NCBI GenBank assembly: GCA_018268715.1
Contig: JAFDVZ010000008.1
Coordinates: 370,325 to 434,324, forward strand
DNA: 64,000 nucleotides
Direction: 5' to 3'
DNA from: Acidobacteriota bacterium
Lineage (GTDB): Bacteria > Acidobacteriota > Terriglobia > Bryobacterales > Bryobacteraceae
Shown: piece after piece, positions 8,058-16,121 of the stretch
Layout: each line of letters starts with the position of its first letter
Position numbering within the stretch: position 1 is the first letter of the stretch
The notes under the pieces: generated by a model
Database searches by the model: none
What the model saw: only the letters and a program-made list of their open reading frames with translations
What the model was told of the DNA's origin: nothing
Translations under genes and position numbers: made by a program

Positions 8058-9068
8058 ATGACAACCGGAGGCTCCACAAGGCGGGATTTTCTTAGGACCG
8101 CCGCTTCGGCGGCGTGCGCCACGGCGATCGGCTCTCAGGCGCTGGCTCAAACCAGCAGCGCATCGGCGACGGGCATCCCCACTCGCGTCCTCGGAAGGAC
8201 AGGACAGCGCGTCTCCATCATTGGCGTAGGCGGCGCGCACGCCCGCGCCATCAAGGACGACGCGGAAGTCGTCCGCTACATGCACATGGCCGTCGATGAA
8301 GGCGTGACTTTTTTCGACAACGCCTGGGATTATTCGGACGGAGCGGCCGAAGAGGTGATGGGCAAGGCCCTGGCTCAGGACTCGTATCGCGCAAGGGTCT
8401 TCCTGATGACCAAGAATTGCGGCCGCGATTACGCTGACTCAGTGAAGTGCCTGGAAGACAGTCTCCGCCGGTTGCGGACCGACTATCTCGACTTATGGCA
8501 GTTCCACGAGATCAACTACGACAACGATCCCGACTGGGTGTTCGAGAAGGGCGCGATCAAGGCGGCCATGGAGGCGCGGCAGGCGGGCAAGGTCCGCTAT
8601 ATCGGGTTCACCGGCCACAAGGATCCGCGCATCCACCTGGCCATGGGCGCAAAACCGTACGAGTGGGATACGTCGCAGATGCCGATCAACGTCATGGACG
8701 CGCACTACCGGAGTTTCCAGAAGCAGGTTGTGCCGGAATTTCTGAAGCGGAACATGGGAATTATCGGCATCAAGGGACTCGGCGGCGGACGCATCCTCGG
8801 CGCCGAAGGTCTTACCGCCGAAGAGTGCCTTCGTTATTGCCTGAGCCAGCCAGTCACTGTGCAGGTGCTGGGCATGACCAGCATCGACCAACTCAAGCAG
8901 AACGTGGCCGTGGCGCGCGGATTCAAGCCGATGACCGCGGAGGAGACGGCGAAGATGCTGGCTCGAGTCAAGGAGGTCGCAAGCGACGGGCGGACTGAGT
9001 TATTCAAGTCGACCCAACGATTCGACGGAGTGGTGCACCGGCGTCAACATGGCTTCGCGACGAGTTAG
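8058..9068 (+). CDS. Tat-exported aldo/keto reductase
   Basis: A 336-residue protein with a twin-arginine leader (TRRDFLRTAAS, residues 7-17, then a hydrophobic stretch to ALAQ). The aldo/keto reductase barrel carries the catalytic tetrad: Asp87 and Tyr92 in FFDNAWDYSDG, Lys119 in FLMTKN, and His150 in LWQFHE. Such enzymes reduce carbonyls with NADPH; export by Tat would fit folding with cofactor in the cytoplasm. ATG 8058 was chosen over ATG 8049 because the -10 box TAGAAT at 8045-8050 overlaps the earlier codon. Its 3' end overlaps the next gene by 20 bases. A physiological substrate cannot be named; secreted members of this family are common in acidobacterial and planctomycete carbohydrate loci. 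Confidence 0.85.
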   Translation: MTTGGSTRRDFLRTAASAACATAIGSQALAQTSSASATGIPTRVLGRTGQRVSIIGVGGAHARAIKDDAEVVRYMHMAVDEGVTFFDNAWDYSDGAAEEVMGKALAQDSYRARVFLMTKNCGRDYADSVKCLEDSLRRLRTDYLDLWQFHEINYDNDPDWVFEKGAIKAAMEARQAGKVRYIGFTGHKDPRIHLAMGAKPYEWDTSQMPINVMDAHYRSFQKQVVPEFLKRNMGIIGIKGLGGGRILGAEGLTAEECLRYCLSQPVTVQVLGMTSIDQLKQNVAVARGFKPMTAEETAKMLARVKEVASDGRTELFKSTQRFDGVVHRRQHGFATS

Positions 9069-10452
9069 CGCGATCTTCGCGTTGCTGGTTGCAGTGGCGG
9101 CTTTTGGCCAACAGCGCGGGGGGATCACGTTCGAATCCTCCGACGAGCGGCTGGCGCGTGGCTTCGAATGGGCCAAGAAGCAGGCCCTGGCTTACGTCTT
9201 CACAGGCGATCCGGTGGGCGACTGGTATGAGGCCTCGCTACCCGGACGCCAGGCGTTTTGCATGCGCGACGTCTCTCACCAGAGCACGGGCGCGCAGGCG
9301 CTCGGCCTCGCTCCGCTGACTCGCAATATGTTGCGCCGCTTCGCCGCCAGCATCGCGGAATCGCGCGACTGGTGCGCCTATTGGGAAATCGACAAGTTCG
9401 GCCGTCCCGCGCCCGTCGACTACAAGAACGACAAGGATTTCTGGTTCAATCTGCCAGCGAACTTCGACGTTCTCAATTGCTGCTATCGGCAGCACCTGTG
9501 GACCGGCGACAAGACCTACATCGAGGATCCGGCGTTCCTCAACTTCTACGACCGGACCGTCAATGAGTACGTGAAACGATGGGACAAGGATGGCGACGGC
9601 GTCCCGGAGAGCTATCGCGAGTACGGACATCGCGGCATCGGATCGTACGATGAGGATCTGGACTTCCACGTCCTGGTGGGGTCCGACCTGGTAGCGTCGC
9701 AGATTGCGGCGTATGCAGCCTACGCCGACCTTGCGGCGCTGCGCCGGAAGCCGGAGGCGGCAGCCCGCTACAGAGCCGAATCACTGCGCCTTCGCAAGTG
9801 GTTCAACGAGGCGTGGTGGGACGCCGAGAGCCGTTCCTTCTATCGTGCGATGAAACAGGACCGCACATTCTTCCGACGCCCGAACGGCGCGATACCGGAG
9901 ATCTGGTTCGACGCGGTCGATCCCGGCCTCAGGACCTCCAGCGCCCTGGCGCGACTGGCGGGTGAAAACGTCGAAGTCCGCTCCTATCTGCCCGAGGTCG
10001 CCTATCGGTATGAGTTACGGGACACGGCCTACGCGAAGTTGATGGAGATGCTCGACCCGGCGCTCAAGCGCCGCGAGTATCCCGAGGTCTCCTACGCCGC
10101 CGTGGGAGCGATCGTCGAGGGACTGATGGGCGTCCGGCCCGACGCCCGCTCGCTCACAGTCGAGACCTTCCCACGCCTGAGCCGCGAAACGGCGTGGGCC
10201 GCGCTGGGACGCCTCCCGGTGTTCACGAATGAAGTGGACGTCCGCCACACCGGTCTTCGCATGACGACGTTGGCCAATCGAACCGGTCCCGCGTTTCTTT
10301 GGCGCGCCGCCTTCCCGGGACGGCATCGGTGGTTGTTGGTGGATGGACAGCGTCGCCCAGCCGATCACGCGCGGCGCCGCGACGGTTCGCCGGAGAGTTC
10401 GGTTTCTATTCGCGTAACGCCCGGCACGCGGCGGCGTGTGGAAGTTCCGTAA
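9049..10452 (+). CDS. Secreted six-hairpin (alpha/alpha-barrel) glycosidase-like protein
   Basis: A 467-residue protein with a signal peptide (MASRRVSAIFALLVAVAAFG). The sequence reads as an (alpha/alpha)6 toroid of the six-hairpin glycosidase superfamily, with repeated aromatic-rich helices. FCMRDVSHQ (about residue 70) and SYDEDLDFHVLVG are candidate active-site segments; DKDGDGVPE looks like a calcium-binding loop. A C-terminal stretch resembles a beta-sandwich tail. The general function is probably hydrolysis of a plant or microbial glycan outside the cytoplasm, but the family within the superfamily (GH63, GH78, GH127 and others) cannot be fixed by eye. It overlaps the aldo/keto reductase gene by 20 bases and is probably co-transcribed with it. 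Confidence 0.65.
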   Translation: MASRRVSAIFALLVAVAAFGQQRGGITFESSDERLARGFEWAKKQALAYVFTGDPVGDWYEASLPGRQAFCMRDVSHQSTGAQALGLAPLTRNMLRRFAASIAESRDWCAYWEIDKFGRPAPVDYKNDKDFWFNLPANFDVLNCCYRQHLWTGDKTYIEDPAFLNFYDRTVNEYVKRWDKDGDGVPESYREYGHRGIGSYDEDLDFHVLVGSDLVASQIAAYAAYADLAALRRKPEAAARYRAESLRLRKWFNEAWWDAESRSFYRAMKQDRTFFRRPNGAIPEIWFDAVDPGLRTSSALARLAGENVEVRSYLPEVAYRYELRDTAYAKLMEMLDPALKRREYPEVSYAAVGAIVEGLMGVRPDARSLTVETFPRLSRETAWAALGRLPVFTNEVDVRHTGLRMTTLANRTGPAFLWRAAFPGRHRWLLVDGQRRPADHARRRDGSPESSVSIRVTPGTRRRVEVP

Positions 10453-10483
10453 GCCGGCTTGTCGCGGCGGCCGGCGCAGTCCA

Positions 10484-10489
10484 TATAAT
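10484..10489 (+). promoter_or_regulatory. -10 box of a predicted leaderless promoter
   Basis: A perfect TATAAT ends 6 bases before ATG 10496, so the predicted transcription start is the A of the ATG. TTGTCG at 10459-10464 is a possible -35 with a long 19-base spacer. There is no Shine-Dalgarno before the gene. Confidence 0.6.
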
Positions 10490-10495
10490 CGACAC

Positions 10496-11701
10496 ATGCC
10501 GCTCCGCGCCGCCGTCGCCGTTGTGTTCGCCGCTATCGCCACCGGGCAGCCGCTGACTGTCCACACCCCCAGCGCCCGACCCGTCACACTGACGCGGGAG
10601 AACGTTGCGGGCCGCGAGGCCTGGGTGCTCGACAACGGCCAGTTCCGGATCTCCGCGCTTCGCGGAGGCGGACACCTGGCGGAAATTCGCCTGGTCTCCG
10701 ACGACTCGCGCAAGAGCCTCAACCCGATGCGGATTCCCCACTATCCGACCATCGATCCGAACACCTACGACCCGGCGAAGCACGACGCAATCTACGGGGA
10801 CGACCCGCATCGTTGGCTCTCCAGCGGCTACATGGGCCATCTGTTGTGTTTCCCCATCTACGGTCCGCCTTCCGCCGACGAGGCGCGCGCCGGACTGGGC
10901 AATCATGGCGAAGCGCCCATCGTCGAATGGAAGGAGATCGGCGTCGAGCGTCAGCCGAACGCCATCACCCTACGCTACGGCGCCGACCTGCCGAAGACCC
11001 AGTTTCGCGTCGAACGGGCCATCACGCTGCGCGCCGGCGACCGTTTTGCGCGCGTAGAAGAGTGGGTGGAGAATCTTGCGAATTTCGACCGTCCCGTAAA
11101 CTGGATGCAGCACGCCACCTTCGGCCCTCCCTTCGTCGAACCGGGCAAGACCATCATGGACGTATCGGCCCATCGCGGGTTGGTGACGCGCGGCCGCCCC
11201 GAATCGGCGTCGTTGAAACTCGATTCCCCCGTGGAGTGGCCCAACGGAACGTCCATCGACGGAGCGCCGGTCGACCTGCGCCGTTTCCAGCAACGCGAGC
11301 ACGCGGGCACGTATGTAGCGCTCCTGCTCGACACCAATCGCCCAACGCAGTTCTTCACCATGCGCCACTCCGAATATCGCTTCCTGATCGGCTATGCTTT
11401 CCCCGCTGCGGGCAATCCGTGGATTGCCGACTGGCAGGAAAACCGGAGTAACCGGCAACGTCCCTGGAATGGCCAGGTGATCGCGCGCGGCGTCGAATGG
11501 GGCAGTTCACCGTTCGCCGAAGGACTCAGGAACAGCGTCGAGAGAGGTCAATTGTTCGGCGCGCCCACATACCGCTGGATTGGAGGACGCCAGCGGCTCA
11601 AAACAGAATTCGTGGTCTTTGTGGTCGAGATCCCGGATGGCTTCCCAGGCGTGCGCGACGTGACGCTCGACCACGGCGCGCCGGTCATCGTTCCGCGATA
11701 G
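10496..11701 (+). CDS. Secreted protein with a mutarotase-like beta-sandwich fold
   Basis: A 401-residue protein with a signal peptide (MPLRAAVAVVFAAIATG). The body resembles galactose-mutarotase-like/DUF4380-type beta-sandwich proteins: AWVLDNGQFRISALRGGG near the N-terminus, ERAITLRAGDRFARVEEWV in the middle, and a NWMQHATFGPPF segment. I infer sugar binding or an accessory role in glycan breakdown and cannot name a reaction. An in-frame GTG-type start lies upstream inside the previous gene, but the TATAAT directly before ATG 10496 and the signal peptide both favour this start. The gene converges on the SDR gene with one base between the stop codons. Confidence 0.6.
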   Translation: MPLRAAVAVVFAAIATGQPLTVHTPSARPVTLTRENVAGREAWVLDNGQFRISALRGGGHLAEIRLVSDDSRKSLNPMRIPHYPTIDPNTYDPAKHDAIYGDDPHRWLSSGYMGHLLCFPIYGPPSADEARAGLGNHGEAPIVEWKEIGVERQPNAITLRYGADLPKTQFRVERAITLRAGDRFARVEEWVENLANFDRPVNWMQHATFGPPFVEPGKTIMDVSAHRGLVTRGRPESASLKLDSPVEWPNGTSIDGAPVDLRRFQQREHAGTYVALLLDTNRPTQFFTMRHSEYRFLIGYAFPAAGNPWIADWQENRSNRQRPWNGQVIARGVEWGSSPFAEGLRNSVERGQLFGAPTYRWIGGRQRLKTEFVVFVVEIPDGFPGVRDVTLDHGAPVIVPR

Positions 11702-11702
11702 C

Positions 11703-12491
11703 TTATTCCGAACCCGCGAACGACGAGGCGTCGCCAAGGCCCTCCGGCCCCAGCCCGCGATAGCCGCCATCGACCGCGATATCGGCGCCGGTGACGAACG
11801 TGGACCGGTCGCTACACAGGAAGACGATCACGTCAGCCACTTCCTTGGGCTCGCCCAACCGCCGGAGCATGTGATAGCGGCCCCATATCGGCTCCCAACG
11901 AGCCCGGTCGCCGGCCGCGGCCTTCGCCACCTCGGGCGTCCAGATCCACCCCGGGCTCACCGAATTCACGCGAATCCCATCGGGCCCAAAGTCCAGCGCC
12001 TGGCAGCGCGTCATCGAGAGGATCGCGCCCTTGGTGGCGTTGTACGTCCAGCGATTCGGCTGCGCGATGTATCCGGAGATGCTGGCGATGTTCACCACCG
12101 CCCCGCCGCCGGCGCGCTTCATCGCCGGATGGCACGCCTGCGCCATGTTGGCGTATCCCTGCACGTTGACGCCAAGACATCGGCGCCAGTCCGAATCGGT
12201 GACGTCGATTCCCTTGCCCAGGAAACTGGCCGCATTGTTCACCAGGAAATCGACGCGTCCAAAACGTTCGAGAGCCGCGTCGACGCAACGCAACGCGGCG
12301 CCGCGATAGGAGACATCGCCCTCAAACGCGATCGCGTGGGAGCACTCCGCCGCCACCGCCTTCGCGCGGTCGCCGTCGATGTCCATGGCGACGGCCCTGG
12401 CCCCCAGCGCGCAAAATTCCCTCACCGCCGCGGCGCCGATGCCCGACCCGCCGCCGGTCACAATTGCCACCTTCCCGTCCCAATAACTCAC
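11703..12491 (-). CDS. SDR-family NAD(P)-dependent dehydrogenase
   Basis: A 262-residue classical short-chain dehydrogenase. The cofactor motif TGGGSGIG is at residues 12-19, NNAA at 85-88, catalytic serines in NIASISG (137, 139), and YNATK with Tyr150 and Lys154. An acidic residue (MDID) after the second strand suggests NAD preference. The start is a GTG at 12491, placed exactly at the predicted transcription start of a TATAGT box at 12498-12503, so translation is probably leaderless. It is last in a minus-strand series (GH36, Gfo/Idh, permease, SDR) with 17-22 base gaps, so it may be transcribed both with the operon and alone. It probably oxidises a sugar or polyol derivative; the substrate is not determinable. 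Confidence 0.88.
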   Translation of the reverse strand: MSYWDGKVAIVTGGGSGIGAAAVREFCALGARAVAMDIDGDRAKAVAAECSHAIAFEGDVSYRGAALRCVDAALERFGRVDFLVNNAASFLGKGIDVTDSDWRRCLGVNVQGYANMAQACHPAMKRAGGGAVVNIASISGYIAQPNRWTYNATKGAILSMTRCQALDFGPDGIRVNSVSPGWIWTPEVAKAAAGDRARWEPIWGRYHMLRRLGEPKEVADVIVFLCSDRSTFVTGADIAVDGGYRGLGPEGLGDASSFAGSE

Positions 12492-12497
12492 GCACTT

Positions 12498-12503
12498 ACT
12501 ATA
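12498..12503 (-). promoter_or_regulatory. -10 box of a predicted leaderless promoter inside the operon
   Basis: On the minus strand TATAGT ends 6 bases before GTG 12491, so the expected transcription start is the G of the start codon. It lies just after the permease stop codon and gives the SDR gene its own promoter. Confidence 0.5.
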
Positions 12504-12509
12504 TGCCTG

Positions 12510-14945
12510 TCACTCTTCGCGTAGGGCGACCATCGGATCCACGCCGCTGGCCCGCCGCGCCGGTATCGCGCACGCCGCAAAGGCAGCGCCCGCCAGCAAC
12601 GCCGTCACGATGCTGAACGTCGCCGCGTCGGTCGCCGCAACTCCGAACAGCAGTCCCGCCATCAGCCGGGTCAGGGCGAAGGCGCCCATCAGCCCCACGG
12701 CGATCCCTGCCGCCGCCAGACTCATACCCTCTCGCACCACCAGCCCCACGATCGATCCTGGAGCGGCGCCCAAGGCCACACGCACGCCGATGTCGTGCGT
12801 GCTCTGCGCCACCACATACGACATCACGCCGTACACGCCGACGGCCGCCAGCAGCAGCGCAAAAGCGGCGAAAGCCCCCAGTGTCGCACTGGCGAACCGC
12901 TGCCGCGCCAGTGAGCGATACAGACGCTCCTCCATGGTGCTCACATCGTGCACCGCCGCGGTGGGATCCACCGCATGGATTTCCCGCGCGATCGACGCCG
13001 CCAGCCCCGCGGCTCCGTTGGCGTGCGCCACCAGGTACACCTGCGCATCGGCCTCCTGCTCATGCGGAAAATAGGCCACGATCTTGCCATCGGTTTCGAG
13101 CCCATACTGTTTCACCGTCCCCACCACACCGACGATCGTGAACGGCTTTTCCGGCTTGTCGAACCATACGTGCTTGCCAATTGCTCCGCCCCGCGGCCAG
13201 AAGCGCCGGGCGAAACCCGCATCGACGATCACCACCGGTTGCGTGTCTGGAGCGTCATGCCGCGAGAAGAACCTCCCGTCGACAAGCGGTATCGCCATGG
13301 TCCGGAAGTAATCGGAACTGGCGACGCGCAGGTCCACCTGCAATTCCTGCCCAGGCGGCGGCTTGTACCCTTCGACATTGATCTGTCCCCAACCGATGGA
13401 ACCCGCCAGCGGAAGCACCGAAACCAGTCCTTCGCTCGACACGCCGGGCAACCGCGCCACGCGCCGCTCGATCTCGCGATAGGCCGCGCTGGTGACCTTG
13501 CTGTCCCGGTACTTGGGACCTGTCAACGCAACCCCCATCGAAAACACCCCGTCGGTCCGGAATCCGGGCGGAACACTCTGCAACCGAACGAAACTGCGGA
13601 TCAGCAGCCCGGCGCCGATGAGCAGCGTCGACGATAGCGCGATCTCGGAAATCACCAGCAACGCCCGCAGCCGATTCCGCCGGATATTCAACCCGCCGTC
13701 GTCGCGGCCGCTGCGGCCTCCGCTCTTCAACGCGCCGTTCAGGTCCACGCGCAAGGCGCGCCACACAGGCGCCAGTCCGAACAGCAATCCCGTCGCCAGG
13801 GAGATCCCGAACGTGAACGCCAACACCGGCCCGCTGATCCGGATTTCCTCGATGCGCGGAATATTGCCCGGGTTCATCGTGCGGACCACGGCCAGGCTCC
13901 ATGCGGCGACCGCTAGTCCCGCCAGCCCGCCCATCCCCGCCAACAGAACGCTCTCGATCAACAACTGCCGCATCAACTGGCGCCAGCCCGCGCCCAAGGC
14001 CGTGCGAATCGCGACTTCCTTTTCGCGCCGGCTGGCCCGCGCCAGCAGCAGGTTCGCGACGTTCGCACAAGCGATCAGCAACACCAGCCCCACCGACCCG
14101 AGCAGCACCAGCAGCACGCGCCGCACATCGCCCACCACCTGCTCCTGCAACCCGACCACGTGCATGCCGAACGTCCGGTCGCGCTTATCCTTCTCGCGAA
14201 TGCGCGCCGCGATGACGTCCACGTCGGCCTGCGCCTGCGCGATCGTGACGCCCGGCTTCAGCCTCACGATGATGTTGTAGTTCTCGTCTCCACGATTGTT
14301 CACCGCATCGGCGCCCAAAGGCAGCGGCAGGAACACGTCCACCTTGTCCATCGGGCCTTCCGACGGCATCACCTCGTTGTTCAGGAAGAACTCGCGGTTC
14401 AAGACACCCGCCACCGTAAGCGCCCTGCCGTTCAGGTTGAGGCTCCTGCCCACCACATTCGGATCGGCGTGGAAGAAACGCCGCCACAAGCGTTCGCTGA
14501 TCACCGCAACGGGCGGTTTGCCCGGTTGGTCCTCTTCGGGAAGCAGCAAGCGCCCCAGCAGCGCCTTCGCTCCCAGCATCCGCAGCAGGCTCGACTGCCC
14601 CTTCATCGCGTCGATGCGCTCCGGCTGCTCCGGACCCGTCAACGTCGCGGACCGGCTCTGCGCCAGCGCCATGTCATCGAATGAGTGGTTCTCCTTCCGC
14701 AGGTCGACATACTGGCCTGGAGACGGCCAGTCGCGGAAGATGCCGATCCCCGGCGAATGCAGCCAAACGGCCGCCAATCGGTCCGCCCGAGGATACGGAA
14801 GGGGGCGCAGCAGCAGCGCATCCACGCAACTGAAGATCGCCGAATTCGCGCCGATTCCAATCGCCAGCGACAGTACGATCGCCGCCGTCGAACCAGGGTT
14901 GCCCCGCAACATGCGAAGCGCGTAACGAACATCTTGCCAGAACAT
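12510..14945 (-). CDS. ADOP-type MacB/FtsX permease without prefix domain
   Basis: An 811-residue inner-membrane protein of the acidobacterial duplicated orphan permease type. It starts MFWQDVRYALRMLRGNPG, followed by a transmembrane helix and the LLLRPLPYPRADRL segment, then a large periplasmic MacB core. A first FtsX block with three helices lies around residues 280-400 (ACANVANLLLARASRREKE, RTALGAG). A second core and FtsX block end in RRASGVDPMVALREE. No ATPase gene is adjacent, as usual for this group. It lacks the N-terminal prefix domain seen in the second permease of this window and has no PadR gene. It sits between a Gfo/Idh oxidoreductase and an SDR gene in a sugar-related operon, so it could export or sense a related compound; function is otherwise unknown. 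Confidence 0.88.
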   Translation of the reverse strand: MFWQDVRYALRMLRGNPGSTAAIVLSLAIGIGANSAIFSCVDALLLRPLPYPRADRLAAVWLHSPGIGIFRDWPSPGQYVDLRKENHSFDDMALAQSRSATLTGPEQPERIDAMKGQSSLLRMLGAKALLGRLLLPEEDQPGKPPVAVISERLWRRFFHADPNVVGRSLNLNGRALTVAGVLNREFFLNNEVMPSEGPMDKVDVFLPLPLGADAVNNRGDENYNIIVRLKPGVTIAQAQADVDVIAARIREKDKRDRTFGMHVVGLQEQVVGDVRRVLLVLLGSVGLVLLIACANVANLLLARASRREKEVAIRTALGAGWRQLMRQLLIESVLLAGMGGLAGLAVAAWSLAVVRTMNPGNIPRIEEIRISGPVLAFTFGISLATGLLFGLAPVWRALRVDLNGALKSGGRSGRDDGGLNIRRNRLRALLVISEIALSSTLLIGAGLLIRSFVRLQSVPPGFRTDGVFSMGVALTGPKYRDSKVTSAAYREIERRVARLPGVSSEGLVSVLPLAGSIGWGQINVEGYKPPPGQELQVDLRVASSDYFRTMAIPLVDGRFFSRHDAPDTQPVVIVDAGFARRFWPRGGAIGKHVWFDKPEKPFTIVGVVGTVKQYGLETDGKIVAYFPHEQEADAQVYLVAHANGAAGLAASIAREIHAVDPTAAVHDVSTMEERLYRSLARQRFASATLGAFAAFALLLAAVGVYGVMSYVVAQSTHDIGVRVALGAAPGSIVGLVVREGMSLAAAGIAVGLMGAFALTRLMAGLLFGVAATDAATFSIVTALLAGAAFAACAIPARRASGVDPMVALREE

Positions 14946-14962
14946 GCTACAGGATCATCCAC

Positions 14963-16099
14963 CTACAGGACGCGAGCGTCCCTTTGTGCTTTCATTGCTA
15001 GTTCCGCGGCCAGCAGCGCCATCTCCTGATCCTGCGCCACGTGCGTGCGGTTGACGATATCGCCCACGAACTGCGGACCGAACGGCAGCTCGACGATACT
15101 GCAATCGATGTACCGCGTCTGCTTCCGGTCGACGACAAACAGATGGTTGGCGCCGCGCCTTCCCGCGATGTCGGCGTACTTGCGGACCTCCATGTAGCCC
15201 TCGGTCCCCACAATGAACGTGCGCCCATCGCCCCACGTGCCCAACCCGTTTGGCGTGAACCAATCCAGCCGCACATAGCCGAACCCGCCGTCACCGCGCA
15301 ACATCATGTCGCCGAAGTCCTGAAACTTCGGCCGGTGACTGTGGTTCACGTTCGCCACCTGTGACGCGACCACCTCGGCGTTTCTCGATCCGGTGTAGTG
15401 CAGAAACTCGTCCACCTGGTGCGAGCCGATGTCGCACAGAATGCCGCCATAGCGCGCCGGATCCCAGAACCACTCCGGCCGGATCGGCTCGTTCAACTGG
15501 TGCGGCGCCAGGTTCACCATCTGCACCACCTTCCCGATCGCCCCGGCCTTCACCAGTTCGCTGGCGTGCACCGCCGCCCGCACTTCGAAACGCTCCGAAT
15601 AGAGAATCGCGAAGATGCGCCCCGTCTCCCGGATCGCCCGGCGCACCTCAGCCAACTGCGCCAGCGACACCATGGCGGGCTTATCGGAAAGGTAGTCCTT
15701 GCCGTGGCGCATCGCCCGCACGCCAAGCGGCGCGCGAAGGTCCGGAATCGCCGCCGAGCACACCAGCTGAATAGACGAATCGTTCAGGATTTCGTCTTCG
15801 CTCGACGCCACGCGCACACCGGGATATCGTCGCTGATACGCCGCCAGCGCCGGCTGATTCGTCGACTGGACCGAGACCAGTTCGCCGCCACCCCGCCGCA
15901 CGGCATCGGTCAGGAAATTGACGTGAATGTGGTCGAGCCCGATCACGGAGAAACGAATCGAGTGCTTCGGTTTCTCGGGCTCCCGCGCGGGCGCGGCCGC
16001 CTGCTCAACCGCCTGTCCCTGAAAGGCCAACGCCGCGTCCGGCGCGATTCCCGTCGATCCCAGGGCCTTCAGTAAGGATCTCCGGCTGACTGCATCCAT
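14963..16099 (-). CDS. Gfo/Idh/MocA-family oxidoreductase
   Basis: A 378-residue protein with a Tat-like leader (MDAVSRRSLLKALGST). The Rossmann domain follows: SIRFSVIGLDHIHVNFL, LVSVQSTN, LVCSAAIPDLRA, and the conserved GKDYLSDKPAM segment (usually EKPL or DKP) at about residue 138. The C-terminal half is the mixed beta-sheet substrate domain, with GGILCDIGSHQVDEFLHYTG. These proteins use NAD(P) to oxidise or reduce sugars and cyclitols. It lies 22 bases downstream of the GH36 gene and 17 upstream of the permease. TACACT ends 7 bases before the ATG, so it may also be expressed from a leaderless transcript. Confidence 0.85.
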   Translation of the reverse strand: MDAVSRRSLLKALGSTGIAPDAALAFQGQAVEQAAAPAREPEKPKHSIRFSVIGLDHIHVNFLTDAVRRGGGELVSVQSTNQPALAAYQRRYPGVRVASSEDEILNDSSIQLVCSAAIPDLRAPLGVRAMRHGKDYLSDKPAMVSLAQLAEVRRAIRETGRIFAILYSERFEVRAAVHASELVKAGAIGKVVQMVNLAPHQLNEPIRPEWFWDPARYGGILCDIGSHQVDEFLHYTGSRNAEVVASQVANVNHSHRPKFQDFGDMMLRGDGGFGYVRLDWFTPNGLGTWGDGRTFIVGTEGYMEVRKYADIAGRRGANHLFVVDRKQTRYIDCSIVELPFGPQFVGDIVNRTHVAQDQEMALLAAELAMKAQRDARVL

Positions 16100-16106
16100 G
16101 CAGCGT

Positions 16107-16112
16107 AGTGTA
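16107..16112 (-). promoter_or_regulatory. -10-like box before the Gfo/Idh gene
   Basis: On the minus strand TACACT ends 7 bases before ATG 16099; the expected transcription start is one base before the ATG. There is no Shine-Dalgarno. The match to TATAAT is moderate. Confidence 0.35.
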
Positions 16113-16121
16113 CTGCGGGAA